Shown here: positions 30,393 through 40,030 of the stretch, one piece after another
Layout: each line of letters begins with the position of its first letter
Position numbering within the stretch: position 1 is the first letter of the stretch
Source of the DNA: Huiozyma naganishii CBS 8797
Lineage: Eukaryota > Ascomycota > Saccharomycetes > Saccharomycetales > Saccharomycetaceae
Assembly: GCF_000348985.1 (NCBI RefSeq)
Contig: NC_035927.1
Span: 186,001 to 250,000, forward strand
DNA length: 64,000 nucleotides
Direction: 5' to 3'
Notes under the pieces: model-generated
Seen by the model: only the letters and a program-made list of their open reading frames with translations
The model's database searches: none
What the model was told of the DNA's origin: nothing
Made by a program: the position numbers and the translations under genes

Positions 30393-30804
30393 CTCGAAAA
30401 GTCAGAAATGAACTAGTTACAATAAACGTATGCCACGCGTCATGGTAATCGTGTAACAGGAGTTCAAAATGCGTTTAGAATATGTGCACACCGCGTCGCT
30501 ACGTCACATACAGGCACCATTTTTTGTATTTCTACTCTTCTCTATCTGACGTATCGAATTTTAACGAATCTCATTTGTAAACTCATACATATCTTTACCT
30601 ATATACATATGTACAGCATTCCTTGCACGTGCCGCCAACGCGTATGCAGTTCATTACCTTTCCTATCAAGCTGTACCTCAAATTGTGGTTTAAATGGAAA
30701 TAGAAAAAAAATTGCAATTCTAAATGCAACCAGCATCGAGTTTGTATCGCCAAATTTGAAACACACCCAAAAAGGGTTGCAGAGGCAGATTGGATTCTGT
30801 ATGA
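30393..30804. promoter_or_regulatory. SRP1 3' region / KAR1 promoter
   Basis: A 412-bp region. TATATACATATG at about 30600-30611 could act as a TATA element about 195 bp before KAR1. The plus strand is open in another frame from 30609 to 30869 and overlaps the KAR1 start (see KAR1). Confidence 0.3.
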
Positions 30805-31899
30805 ATGCCAGTCCATTCAAATCAAAGTACTACCAGAATTGGACCACGAGGCGGTCAGCACATGGATAGGACTCTGACTCAAGCACAGGCGATCCGAGAG
30901 CAGAAACGGAGACTGAAAACAAATAGTAACATAACTGACTCGGCAGAGGACACGGAATGGGATGGAGAAAGTACGGGGAATCCCAGTGTCGTGTCAAATA
31001 ACTCTACATCTATAATGAATCCAAATGAAGCGCTAGTAACTGGCAGCGATGAGACAATCAAATCCGAAATCGGGTTTCGTCACTTGTCCAATGAGGGAGT
31101 ATTAGATAGAGGTGCATATGCAGATTTGAAGGAAGATCCTGATGATGAGTATTTTCCCAGCATGATATCGCGTAACGATTTGATTTTTTCTAGTGGTAGG
31201 AAACACGGCGGTGGTAGTGCTAGCCGATGGGATGCCCGTCCACTTTACCCGAAGAAGAGAGTAACCAGCCATGAGGGAAAAGGTTTAACTGCGCTTCGAA
31301 AGTCGTTGGGGGAACCAATCCCATTGCATTATATGTCACAGGATAATACAGACATACCACAGCCTCGAATCTCAAACTTAGATCCTATACGGCAGGCCGG
31401 GACTTCTAAGAATGTTGATCATGACATATTACCAGATAATGAGATAGAAAAGAAACGTAAAGAGATGACTGCTAAATGGAGAACTTTGTTGACAAAGGAT
31501 AAACTATCTGTTGAGAAGAAATTAAAAGAATTGGAGTTATGGCACGATTCCGGGAAGAAAATTCCGCAACCAAAACAACCAAAACAACCAGAGAGAGTGC
31601 CATCTGTCATATCATCATTCGGTAGCCCACTGCCAAACATTTCAAGGACGCCCCCTGTACCAAAAGCAGATGAAACTGAAGATTTTTTACTGAAGTTACG
31701 CGATAATGTTGACAGTAACTCTCAGAAATTGGATCAGATTATAGCATTACTGTCTGCCAAGCAACCAAAAACACCGAGCCCGGAACCAAGTCATGGAGCC
31801 AGTATCTTACGAAACGGCATCCCGACTGAAAATATGTTTTGGACACTCTGTATTATAGTATTATTTGTCGGGAACGTAATGGTGTACCACTACTTATAG
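30805..31899 (+). CDS. KAR1: Kar1, spindle pole body half-bridge protein
   Basis: Kar1 (364 aa as drawn; 433 in S. cerevisiae) sits in the half-bridge of the spindle pole body, binds Cdc31 (centrin) and is needed for duplication and karyogamy. The C-terminus is a tail anchor, NMFWTLCIIVLFVGNVMVYHYL, as in the family. A helical segment (TAKWRTLLTKDKLSVEKKLKELELWHDS, about residues 220-250) is a plausible Cdc31-binding region. The rest is hydrophilic and poorly conserved. The start is unsure: the ATG at 30805 is overlapped by an out-of-frame ATG at 30801 whose 22-codon frame ends at 30869, and an in-frame ATG lies at 30862. Identity relies on synteny plus the tail anchor and the SNNSTSIM patch. 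Confidence 0.8.
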   Translation: MPVHSNQSTTRIGPRGGQHMDRTLTQAQAIREQKRRLKTNSNITDSAEDTEWDGESTGNPSVVSNNSTSIMNPNEALVTGSDETIKSEIGFRHLSNEGVLDRGAYADLKEDPDDEYFPSMISRNDLIFSSGRKHGGGSASRWDARPLYPKKRVTSHEGKGLTALRKSLGEPIPLHYMSQDNTDIPQPRISNLDPIRQAGTSKNVDHDILPDNEIEKKRKEMTAKWRTLLTKDKLSVEKKLKELELWHDSGKKIPQPKQPKQPERVPSVISSFGSPLPNISRTPPVPKADETEDFLLKLRDNVDSNSQKLDQIIALLSAKQPKTPSPEPSHGASILRNGIPTENMFWTLCIIVLFVGNVMVYHYL

Positions 31900-32048
31900 A
31901 AGATATACAGTTGTATATATTCGTGTAACTGTTTAATGAAATAAAATCCTTAATGCTCAAACTCGAATAAAAAAATAAACAGTGTAATTTTTTGAATAGA
32001 GTTCAAGCTTCGTTGACTAAACAACTGAATGAGCGTAATACGGCATGG

Positions 32049-33338
32049 ATGCCAAGTATCAAGGTTGTTTTCAGCACCAATGACACTTTCGACGGTAGGG
32101 ATCTCTCCCGGATTTGGCAGCGCGAGAATGCTAAACACAAAGCGCTGGTTTTAACCCAACCAGATTACCAATTCCCAAAACTACAATATTCGTCGTACGC
32201 CGACGATAAACTTGAGAAGCCAGTTGTCATTCAAGATCTGAAATGGTCTAACGACGGTACATCAATTGTATCCGTGTCCAATGACAGCGGGGTTAGACAG
32301 TACTTGGTTCCCGAGGCGACCAGTGACTGTACACCTGAATTAGTCCCCTTTACAAGGGTCTTCAAAAATAGGTCTATTGTATCGAGCTGCATTAGCCCGA
32401 GGTATTCTCTGTACAACGAGAACACGTCCGGTAATTTTGTATTACTAGGTTCGCGGGATATCCCCATTCAGCTGTACGGTCTATCTGCTGGTAGTGAAGA
32501 ACAGGTTAATTTCAGTTACAGTACGCTGGATCAGTTGAACGAGAATTACAATGTACCTTATTCTTTGCACATTTTCCCGAGGGCCGCTGACGACCGGTTC
32601 TACATGGGTTCCACTAGAAACAGAGTATCTGTTTACGATATGAACCGTGACAAGCCCCTGTTGGAGTTGCAATCGACGCGCCGCCAGTGCGGGAAATCCG
32701 CGTCCCACAAGTCTATCGTGTCCTGTTTCAACGACACGAAGGTCAATAACATGGTCGTATTTGGCAACTACCACAACGAGTTGCACGGGCTGGACGAGCG
32801 ATGTTGTGAGCTCACCCAGCTCGCTAAGTCGCACGGGGGTAACGGGATTTACCAAGTTTTAACAAGTGAGAACGGACACTACTGCTACGTTTTGAAGAGG
32901 CACTCGAGTGAAATCAGCGTCCTCGATGTGAGACAGTCTTTCCAGAGGGTCAACTCTCTGAAACTTCCCGAGACGACCCGGAACCAAAAACTGTACGCTA
33001 CAAACTGCCCAGATAAAGGCATACTCATGGGCACCCCCAGGGGGACAATATGCTGTTGGGACCGACTTGTAGTCGAGTTTGGCGGCATTGACGTGAAGGC
33101 AACATCCCCAGAAGAAAACCTACCCCACTGCACACCAACAGAATACACTTTCCTGCAAGAAGACACCAACAACACCAACATAACGGAGGCATCGAGGATC
33201 GGAATAGCAGCGACCAACGCATCCGACCCGCTGTCGATGGCCTTCAGTTACAACGCTGACAAGTTCAAAACGACGACCGCTACAGAAAGTGACACAAAAT
33301 CGGGCTTCGTAATTACCGAATTCGGAAACGAGCGATGA
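32049..33338 (+). CDS. SWT21: Swt21, WD40 protein linked to U1 snRNP/splicing
   Basis: Swt21 (429 aa; 357 in S. cerevisiae) is a nuclear WD40-type protein with genetic and physical ties to the U1 snRNP and Prp40. Aligned blocks are VIQDLKWSNDGTSIVSVSNDSGVRQYLVPE (residues about 60-89), FKNRSIVSSCISPRYSLYNENTSG, VYDMNRD, SIVSCFNDTK and MGTPRGTICCWDR followed by LVEFGG. Compared with S. cerevisiae it has about 55 extra N-terminal residues and a longer acidic/Thr-rich C-terminus. The ATG at 32049 is the first in frame; an out-of-frame ATG at 32029 lies just upstream and could lower translation. Confidence 0.9.
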   Translation: MPSIKVVFSTNDTFDGRDLSRIWQRENAKHKALVLTQPDYQFPKLQYSSYADDKLEKPVVIQDLKWSNDGTSIVSVSNDSGVRQYLVPEATSDCTPELVPFTRVFKNRSIVSSCISPRYSLYNENTSGNFVLLGSRDIPIQLYGLSAGSEEQVNFSYSTLDQLNENYNVPYSLHIFPRAADDRFYMGSTRNRVSVYDMNRDKPLLELQSTRRQCGKSASHKSIVSCFNDTKVNNMVVFGNYHNELHGLDERCCELTQLAKSHGGNGIYQVLTSENGHYCYVLKRHSSEISVLDVRQSFQRVNSLKLPETTRNQKLYATNCPDKGILMGTPRGTICCWDRLVVEFGGIDVKATSPEENLPHCTPTEYTFLQEDTNNTNITEASRIGIAATNASDPLSMAFSYNADKFKTTTATESDTKSGFVITEFGNER

Positions 33339-33363
33339 GGAGGTGTGGGTGTATTTTTTAACA

Positions 33364-33396
33364 TACCGCTTTGGGAAATAGTTTCCCAAAGCGGTA
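33364..33396. repeat. 33-bp perfect hairpin after SWT21
   Basis: Left arm TACCGCTTTGGGAAA (33364-33378), loop TAG (33379-33381), right arm the exact reverse complement (33382-33396). It begins 25 bp after the SWT21 stop and lies about 400 bp before UBP10, so it should be in the SWT21 3' UTR. Fifteen contiguous pairs make a very stable RNA hairpin. Seen directly; no family known to me. Confidence 0.9.
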
Positions 33397-33797
33397 ACTG
33401 TCCCGCTTGTTTCCCTTTTCGTCGTGCAACGAAACCAAATAGGTAATTTTGAATTGCTTTTTTCTTTTTTCTGTGCAGAAAAAATTCGAGGCATCGAAAA
33501 AAAAAATTTTTACCGCTTCTCTTGAGGTGGTCCGTTTGATCCCACACCCGCTCTTGGTGTATTTGGACAGGAGTTTGTCTTTCGCGTTGGTTAAGAATCA
33601 TACGTTACACGTACGCACAAAATATAGATAGATAGATAGATACGCACACTGGTGCAGAACACCTATACTTCTACCCTTCCCCCCTCGTACGTTGTTTTCT
33701 TCTTCGCTCTTTCTGATCAGGAAGGAAAAAAAAGGTTTGTCTGTGTGTGGTTTCTGCAACATCACGTACATACATATATATAGGATAGTCACCCGCG
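33397..33797. promoter_or_regulatory. UBP10 promoter
   Basis: Region between the hairpin and UBP10. A10 run at about 33500-33509, simple ATAGATAGATAGATA repeat near 33624-33640, and TATATATA at about 33774-33781, some 20 bp before the ATG (too close for a TATA box). No protein-like frame. Confidence 0.3.
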
Positions 33798-36152
33798 ATG
33801 ACAACGAACGAGAATATCAAGCCGCTGGTCGACAAGCTGCTGCTGAACCCGCTGCAGTTTAAACAGGCAACGGAGGCGACCGTTGGTGCAGGGGAACGCA
33901 TCTCTTCGCAGATGCTCAAGAACCCTTCGTATATAGTGATTGGGAAGAAGCACGGTACGGTGGAAGTTCCCAAAATGGCTGCTGGTGACAATGCTGGTGA
34001 GCATTCTGATAGAGTCGCTAGTGTACGGGAAACGCCGAAGAAACAGGTCAAGTCCATGGCTGAGGCTTTGGCCAATTACACTGCGGCGAAGGGCAAGAGG
34101 AGGGACCAATTGAACAAAAAACTGGCGGTGGATCAGGAGCTCCATAGCGACGTCAGTAGTGACACTGATGCGTCGGAAGATGTGTTCCACGAGGCTAAAG
34201 ATTTTATTAACGGTGGTTTGAAGACGGTGACTAGTTCTGCAGTTGGAGACGGTGAGGCAACGGCTACGTACAGTGCAGATGAAGATCTGGGGGAGGATCT
34301 GGGTGCACCTGTCGCAACAGAAGATGCAGACCAGAAAGGCGAAGAGAAAGAAAGTTACGATGATGATGACGACGAAGACGATCAAAGTTTTGAATTGGAG
34401 GACGACAATGATGATAATAAAGAGGATGACATTTCGCGGATTTCAGATTCAGAGAAAGTAGGTTTGCTCGAGGAGTCGATGGCCTTTGAAATCGAAAAGG
34501 AGAAAATGCGCGAGGAGAACAAACGAGCTAGTACAGCCCTACCAGAAAATAAACCAGAGGAAACAGTACCGGAGGAGGATCGTGATGACGAGAATGAATT
34601 GAAACATAAGACGCCTACTTCGAGACAATCTACAACCACTTTAAAGAGTACTTCCTCACAAACGTCGCTGGATTCAGCTGCCCCCGATCTATCCAATTTT
34701 TACGCCTTTAACGAGAACGAGAACGATGAGGGCTCTGCATTGCCTTCCAAGATTGTTAAAAATTGGGGGCGAGACCTGTCCAGCTTGAAACCTAGAGGCT
34801 TACTAAATCATGGTGTTACCTGTTACACAAATGCCGCGGTGCAGGCAATGTTACACATCCCAGCAATTCAGCACTATCTTTTTGATATACTGCGTGGCAA
34901 GTACAGTGATACAATCTCGCCCACTTCTGTATCCACCGTTTTGGCAGAAACTAGCAGGAGGATGTGGTTCCCGAATGAAATTCTGAAAAAAAAGATCGGT
35001 ACCTATATTGATCCAAACAAGCTTATCTGTAGACTAGACGATATCAACTGTATGATGAGCGAATGGCAACAAGAGGATTCTCACGAATATTTTATGTCCT
35101 TGATGTCCAGACTACAAGAGGATTCCGTTCCAAAGGGCCACAAGATGACCGAATCGATAATATACGACATCTTTGGAGGGTTATTGAAACAGGCGGTCAC
35201 TTGTAAGTCGTGCGGCAGCATTTCCAAGACAGAACAACCTTTCTATGATCTGTCGCTACACTTGAAGGGCAAGAATAAATCAGATCTCAACATAAATTCA
35301 GAGGCTAATACAAGCAACGGCGGTAATACTACCCAGGATTCGTCCACTACAGAGAACGGCTCTTTGGAGGTTGGCAATGGCAAGGCGGCTACTCAACAGG
35401 TCAGTGCACAGGCAAAGCAACTTGCCGTTAACAGGAAATTTTCGATTGAGAAGTCGATCAAAGATTTTTTCAACCCTGAGCTGATCAGGGTCGATAACGA
35501 ACAGAAGGGCTACGTCTGTGAAAAATGCCACAAGACAACCAATGCGGCAAAACGTAACTCGATACTGCGGGCCCCTGAGACTTTGTTGGTTCATTTGAAA
35601 AAATTCAGATTCAATGGTACATCTTCCTCCAAGATGAAACAAGCTGTCTCATATCCAATGTTTTTGGACCTAACAAAATACTGTGACAAAGAGGCTACAC
35701 CCAAGGGTCAAGATGTGTTGCCCGTCAAATATCAACTGATAAGTGTCGTAGTCCACGAAGGTCGCTCTCTATCTTCAGGTCATTACATTGCGCATTGCAA
35801 ACAACCGGATGGTAGCTGGTCAACTTATGACGACGAGTACATCAACAAAATTACAGAAAGAGACGTGCTGAGGGAGTCGAACGCATATTACCTAGTCTAT
35901 ACTAGGCTGACTTCCAAAGCGATCAAGTTAAGAGATGACCTATCGAGTGTCAAATCCATGGAGTTGCCAACGAAAAAGAACATTGCATCTACCAACGGCA
36001 ACGGTAACGGTAACGATCAGAACGTAGCATTGCAAAACCTGTCATCTTCGCCCAACACTTCTGCATCGTCAGGTTTCCCACCTAATGGCAAGAAATCGGG
36101 GAAGAAATGGAAGAAGAACAAGAAGAGAAGAACAAATAACCTTTCCAACTGA
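33798..36152 (+). CDS. UBP10: Ubp10/Dot4 ubiquitin protease, histone H2B deubiquitinase
   Basis: Ubp10 (784 aa; 792 in S. cerevisiae) removes ubiquitin from H2B and PCNA and helps telomeric and rDNA silencing. The N-terminal 330 residues are disordered and acidic (DDDDEDDQSFELEDDNDDNKEDD), matching the Sir4- and histone-binding region. The USP domain follows: Cys box GLLNHGVTCYTNAAVQ with nucleophile Cys342, the QQEDSHEYFMSL block, a zinc-ribbon pair CKSC...CEKC, and the His box HEGRSLSSGHYIAHCK with His662. Note GVTCYTNAAVQ instead of the usual GNTCYLNS, a known Ubp10 peculiarity. The basic tail (KKSGKKWKKNKKRRTNN) is a likely nuclear signal. Confidence 0.97.
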   Translation: MTTNENIKPLVDKLLLNPLQFKQATEATVGAGERISSQMLKNPSYIVIGKKHGTVEVPKMAAGDNAGEHSDRVASVRETPKKQVKSMAEALANYTAAKGKRRDQLNKKLAVDQELHSDVSSDTDASEDVFHEAKDFINGGLKTVTSSAVGDGEATATYSADEDLGEDLGAPVATEDADQKGEEKESYDDDDDEDDQSFELEDDNDDNKEDDISRISDSEKVGLLEESMAFEIEKEKMREENKRASTALPENKPEETVPEEDRDDENELKHKTPTSRQSTTTLKSTSSQTSLDSAAPDLSNFYAFNENENDEGSALPSKIVKNWGRDLSSLKPRGLLNHGVTCYTNAAVQAMLHIPAIQHYLFDILRGKYSDTISPTSVSTVLAETSRRMWFPNEILKKKIGTYIDPNKLICRLDDINCMMSEWQQEDSHEYFMSLMSRLQEDSVPKGHKMTESIIYDIFGGLLKQAVTCKSCGSISKTEQPFYDLSLHLKGKNKSDLNINSEANTSNGGNTTQDSSTTENGSLEVGNGKAATQQVSAQAKQLAVNRKFSIEKSIKDFFNPELIRVDNEQKGYVCEKCHKTTNAAKRNSILRAPETLLVHLKKFRFNGTSSSKMKQAVSYPMFLDLTKYCDKEATPKGQDVLPVKYQLISVVVHEGRSLSSGHYIAHCKQPDGSWSTYDDEYINKITERDVLRESNAYYLVYTRLTSKAIKLRDDLSSVKSMELPTKKNIASTNGNGNGNDQNVALQNLSSSPNTSASSGFPPNGKKSGKKWKKNKKRRTNNLSN

Positions 36153-36322
36153 TCGGAGTTATCACAGTCGCTTTTAAAAGAGCTTGCTTGGTTGTTGTTT
36201 TTATCTTTGTTTAATCTTTCCATCTTCCCCGTCTAACTATCTTATACATATATATATCATCGAACATCATATTTACAATTTCCGTATATTATTTACAGGC
36301 CCTGTGTTCTTCTGCCATCGTC

Positions 36323-36772
36323 TCAAGGTACGATCTTTATACCCATACTTCTTGCTACGCCAATCACCGATTTGACGACTCCCTTTATATCCAAAAGGGC
36401 GTGTCTCTCGTCTGTCTTCTTGATTTTCGCAATCTCGTATACGTGTTTGAGCGACAGTTCCCCTATAGTGCCCTCCTTCGTATTGATGTTCGGTTGTCCA
36501 GCGCCTTTCTCCTTCCCAAGAGCCTTCAGAAGAAGAAACCCAGTCGGCGGTGACTTCATCTCAAAGGAAAACGACCTGTCTGGCTTCACAGTAATCATAA
36601 CGGGGACCGGTGTGCCAGGTTTGTATATCCCTGATCTTGCATTGAACTCTTTGCAGAAATCCATAGCTTTGATACCCTTGGAACCTAGCGCGGGGCCCAC
36701 TGGTGGAGACGGCGCCGCTTGACCCGCTGCCACTATCAATTTAACCAGTATATTCTTTACTGGTTGAGACAT
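36323..36772 (-). CDS. MRPL19: Mitochondrial ribosomal protein uL11m (Mrpl19)
   Basis: Bacterial L11-type protein (149 aa; 158 in S. cerevisiae) of the mitochondrial large subunit GTPase-associated centre. [30 protein letters not shown] start, FCKEFNA, and the [12 protein letters not shown] block of the N-terminal domain; then [14 protein letters not shown] and [13 protein letters not shown] in the rRNA-binding domain. The frame is open 21 codons upstream, but the family start is MSQPVKN at 36772. A short deletion relative to S. cerevisiae lies after GQPNI. Convergent with UBP10 (170 bp apart). Confidence 0.96.
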   Translation of the reverse strand: MSQPVKNILVKLIVAAGQAAPSPPVGPALGSKGIKAMDFCKEFNARSGIYKPGTPVPVMITVKPDRSFSFEMKSPPTGFLLLKALGKEKGAGQPNINTKEGTIGELSLKHVYEIAKIKKTDERHALLDIKGVVKSVIGVARSMGIKIVP

Positions 36773-37002
36773 GAGGGGGAGTGGAGAGGTCTGTGTGTCG
36801 TCTCTCCTCCCTCCAAAAGGAGCATATCTTTGCAAGTGCGCAATTCTTGTATTGAAGACTTCAGCAAATTTTGAACCGTTTTTTTACTGTAAAACATCGG
36901 AAACAACTGTTCAACTTCTTGTTAACGACTTTTGGACTTCACGTATATACATATATCTATATAACATAGTTATATTTAGGGGATATATCTGCGGGAACAT
37001 AT

Positions 37003-39591
37003 TTACTTGTTTGTAGTGCTTGCGGCGTTCTGTTGTTGTTTCTTCTTCTTCTCGAGACCTGCAATGTGGGCCTCGCTTTGGTCTACTTGGGTATGTGTGT
37101 GATCTTGTCCTGAGACTACCGTTGGTTTCAGTTTGTTGGCTACAACGTGGCACATGTCGATACTTTTGATCCACGGATCGTCCATGATCTCGTCTATGGT
37201 GGAACGACACGCGGGGGCCAAATCGATCATTCTACCGATGATGTGCTGCGACTCCTCCGGTAATGAGTGCAGCAGCCGCTGCGGCCCAATGTTCGGATTG
37301 TTGGGATCGATACTGTTGTGCGACGAATGTTGCGATTGCTTCCCCGATGCATGGTTACTCGACTCCAAGTTGTCATACGAAGGTGGTTCGGGTGTTCTTG
37401 TCACCAGAGTGCTCAATGAGTCGCAGTTTCTTCCCGAGCAGAACAATTTGAAAGAGTTGTCCCTCAACTTTGGAATCTTCCAGGGGAACTTCTTCAAAAT
37501 CATGCAGGCGAAAATGATAGCGGTAGACCAGACATCCACGGGGCGCGGGTCGTATTTGGCAAAGATACAAACTTCCGGTGCCAGGTAAGGGTCGCTACCC
37601 ACGATCCCACTGGCTTCCACCAGATTCTTGGAGAATGGGTAAGAGAACACGACGGCGGCACCAAAGTCGATCAGTTTCACTATCCCCCTTTCGTTTATCA
37701 CACAATTATCCAGTTTCAGATCCCTGTGGGCCAACCCGATGCTATGTAAGTACTCCACGGCACTCAGGATTTGTTTGAAACAGCAGCATATCTCCTCGTA
37801 AGACATCTTGTTACTCATTACAATGGCAAACAGGTCGTAGTCACAGTACTCCATGACTTGTAAGATTCTGTTATTTTCGTAAACAATCTCGATTGTCTCT
37901 ATGATGTTTGGGAAGTGCAGACTTGTCCCGATACAGTACTCGGATGTGATCTTTTTGACATAATCCCTCTTTGATTCGGAGTCCAGCTTTGGTCTGAATT
38001 CCTTCACGGCAAATATGGATTTGTCAGCGATTCTTTTCATCAGTTTAACGGACCCTCCTGCACCAGCACCAAGATCATCTCCTGTCTTGACGTACCTCTT
38101 GGAAAAGGGCAAGTTTGTATCAGTTTGGGAGGACCCGTACAAGCTTTCCCCGTTTTGTAACGACGTGTAAGACCCTGCGCCGGTGAACGAGGTAGACATA
38201 CTGTTGTTGGTTCTATGGTTCGCCAGTCCTGAGGCATGCGACGATGAGCTCATTTGCGGAATCGCTACGTTCCCCGTTGTCGTTGAAGGGGATCCGTTCT
38301 GCGCAGCGTTATTTGGTGAGCCGCCGGAATTGGATCCCGATTTCTTGAAGAAGCCTCTCAAGTTTGCAATGGACGAGGAGTGGTGGCTTCTTGGCACGCT
38401 CTGGCTAGGCCCGGCGTGGAAAACGGTTTGTTGCTCAGGAGATCCGTACGGCTGGGAATCCTGGTAAGAGCCCGACGGCTGTCTCGATGCGGAATAAATA
38501 CTGCTTGTTCTAGCTCTCGATGGCTTTGGTATAGCCTTGGCGTTCGTCGTCGAGACCTTTGCGGCCGATAAGGGCACATTATTCGAGTGCATCTCAAGAG
38601 CCGAGGATAGGTTGCTCGTAGTTGGGTTGTGATGGGCATGCGAGGAAGACCCCTTTGAGAAGAGCAGGTTCCCCAGGGACGATGAGAATGAGCTCGATCT
38701 GGAGATATTTTCCGCACCGCTACCGTCACTACCGCCGTTGTTATTGTGGTGGTGATTACCATTGCTATGGTTATTAGTATTGTAGTTGTTGCTGCTATTA
38801 AAGCTGCCAACCCCAAAGTTGGCGTTGTTCTGTGCGTTCTCCGCGGATGCCCTATGCAATTTGTGTTTTGAGATGATGAATCTGGGCTCGACAGAGTCCA
38901 CTTTTGGCGAGGAGATGATATTTGAGTCGATCGCAGAGATGTTACTTGGCATAGCGCCCCCGTACGCTTCCAACCAGGATGACGACACTGACGAGCCGTT
39001 GCTGTTCGAGTCATTCGATGCGGAGTCCTTGTTCGAGTTGGGGACGGAGTACGGTATACTGGAAGACAAAGAGGGGATCTGCCTTGGGTGCGACTGCCTG
39101 AACCCGTTTCTCAGAGACGAGGAAGATTGTGGAGCGTACCCGTTGTCGATAAACGAACCAAATCTGTCCCCCTTCGAGGGACCACTAGTCCCCAGCATCG
39201 TGGCAGTATGGGCAAAATTGGCGGTCAAGAAACTAGACGAGAACTGTTGATCGCCAAGCGAAGAGTTCGGCGTCTCAGCTATCGAGTTATTCCCCTCATC
39301 CTCGTCGGTCCCAAAATCCAACTGTGTGACAGTTGTGACAGTCGTGGTGGCATGAGACCCAGCTCTTCCCGAATGGCCTATATCCAGTGTTCTCGAAGTG
39401 GTTCTCAGTATCGGGCTCGTGGTTCCGTTCGCCTGAGAGTCCATGGCAGAGCAACTATCACCCTCATCGCGAGAGGGTACGACCCCCTCGCTAATTACCC
39501 CAATTGGGTGGCCATCCACGGTTCTATTGGGGGTCCCAGATGGGGACGAGTTATCCCTCTTCTCTTGCAACAGCTTGGTAAGTGAGGACAT
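37003..39591 (-). CDS. NPR1: Npr1 protein kinase, TORC1-controlled permease regulator
   Basis: Npr1 (862 aa; 790 in S. cerevisiae) is a fungal Ser/Thr kinase that, when TORC1 is inactive, phosphorylates arrestins and stabilises ammonium and amino-acid permeases. The N-terminal 490 residues are Ser/Asn-rich with conserved islands (QFSSSFLTANFAHTA, IPSLSSSIPYSVPNSN, DSVEPRFIISKHKL) and probably carry TORC1 sites. The kinase domain has LGAGAGGSVKL, FAVKEFR, catalytic HRDLKLDN with Asp624, IDFGAAVVF and DPYLAPEV. The C-terminus DQSEAHIAGLEKKKKQQ is conserved. NPR1 rather than its paralog PRR2 is chosen from synteny and from MSSLTKLLQEKR at the start. The Asn/His-rich linker near 280-300 is the main extra length. 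Confidence 0.96.
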   Translation of the reverse strand: MSSLTKLLQEKRDNSSPSGTPNRTVDGHPIGVISEGVVPSRDEGDSCSAMDSQANGTTSPILRTTSRTLDIGHSGRAGSHATTTVTTVTQLDFGTDEDEGNNSIAETPNSSLGDQQFSSSFLTANFAHTATMLGTSGPSKGDRFGSFIDNGYAPQSSSSLRNGFRQSHPRQIPSLSSSIPYSVPNSNKDSASNDSNSNGSSVSSSWLEAYGGAMPSNISAIDSNIISSPKVDSVEPRFIISKHKLHRASAENAQNNANFGVGSFNSSNNYNTNNHSNGNHHHNNNGGSDGSGAENISRSSSFSSSLGNLLFSKGSSSHAHHNPTTSNLSSALEMHSNNVPLSAAKVSTTNAKAIPKPSRARTSSIYSASRQPSGSYQDSQPYGSPEQQTVFHAGPSQSVPRSHHSSSIANLRGFFKKSGSNSGGSPNNAAQNGSPSTTTGNVAIPQMSSSSHASGLANHRTNNSMSTSFTGAGSYTSLQNGESLYGSSQTDTNLPFSKRYVKTGDDLGAGAGGSVKLMKRIADKSIFAVKEFRPKLDSESKRDYVKKITSEYCIGTSLHFPNIIETIEIVYENNRILQVMEYCDYDLFAIVMSNKMSYEEICCCFKQILSAVEYLHSIGLAHRDLKLDNCVINERGIVKLIDFGAAVVFSYPFSKNLVEASGIVGSDPYLAPEVCIFAKYDPRPVDVWSTAIIFACMILKKFPWKIPKLRDNSFKLFCSGRNCDSLSTLVTRTPEPPSYDNLESSNHASGKQSQHSSHNSIDPNNPNIGPQRLLHSLPEESQHIIGRMIDLAPACRSTIDEIMDDPWIKSIDMCHVVANKLKPTVVSGQDHTHTQVDQSEAHIAGLEKKKKQQQNAASTTNK

Positions 39592-40030
39592 TTCTTGGGA
39601 GCAGTAGCAAAACGATCCAGTACTCTTATCTTATTGTCAGTACCCTGGTATAAACTATTTTAGATGTCTAATCAGCAAACGGGAGAGCAATTTTCTGTAT
39701 TTCTCAACGCTTTGTTCCTTATGACTCCTAAAATATAATTTAATGGAAGGTGAAATTTCAACACAATGCACTTCTCTGTTTTACAAGATACGAGTGTCTC
39801 TGTAGTACCTATCTACCTGTATGTATATATATGGGTGTGCCAAGGCTTCTCGTGACTTGATACACCACCTCACCAGAAAGCACCGCTCGCCTTTATCAGC
39901 TGGCAACCCCAGTGATTATATCTCTGCGTATTTTTTTATTTGTTTTAAACGATTGGCAGTTGTCGCTGATAACGAACCGGGTCCTCGCTGTGCCAGTGGT
40001 CTTATTGATATAGCTTCATGGGCAGTTCGA
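39592..40030. promoter_or_regulatory. NPR1 promoter / IPI3 3' region
   Basis: A 439-bp gap between two minus-strand genes. The first 60 bp contain a GATAA-like element on the minus strand (TCTTATC at 39625-39631) of the kind bound by GATA nitrogen regulators; a single copy is weak evidence. Nothing else recognised. Confidence 0.3.

Noticed and set aside
33328..33338. PAC-like GCGATGAG before UBP10
   Set aside because: It is made of the last codons and stop of SWT21 and lies 460 bp from UBP10, with no RRPE near it.
38358..39014. 218-codon frame within NPR1 on the same strand
   Set aside because: Shifted reading of the Ser/Asn-rich NPR1 head; no family features.
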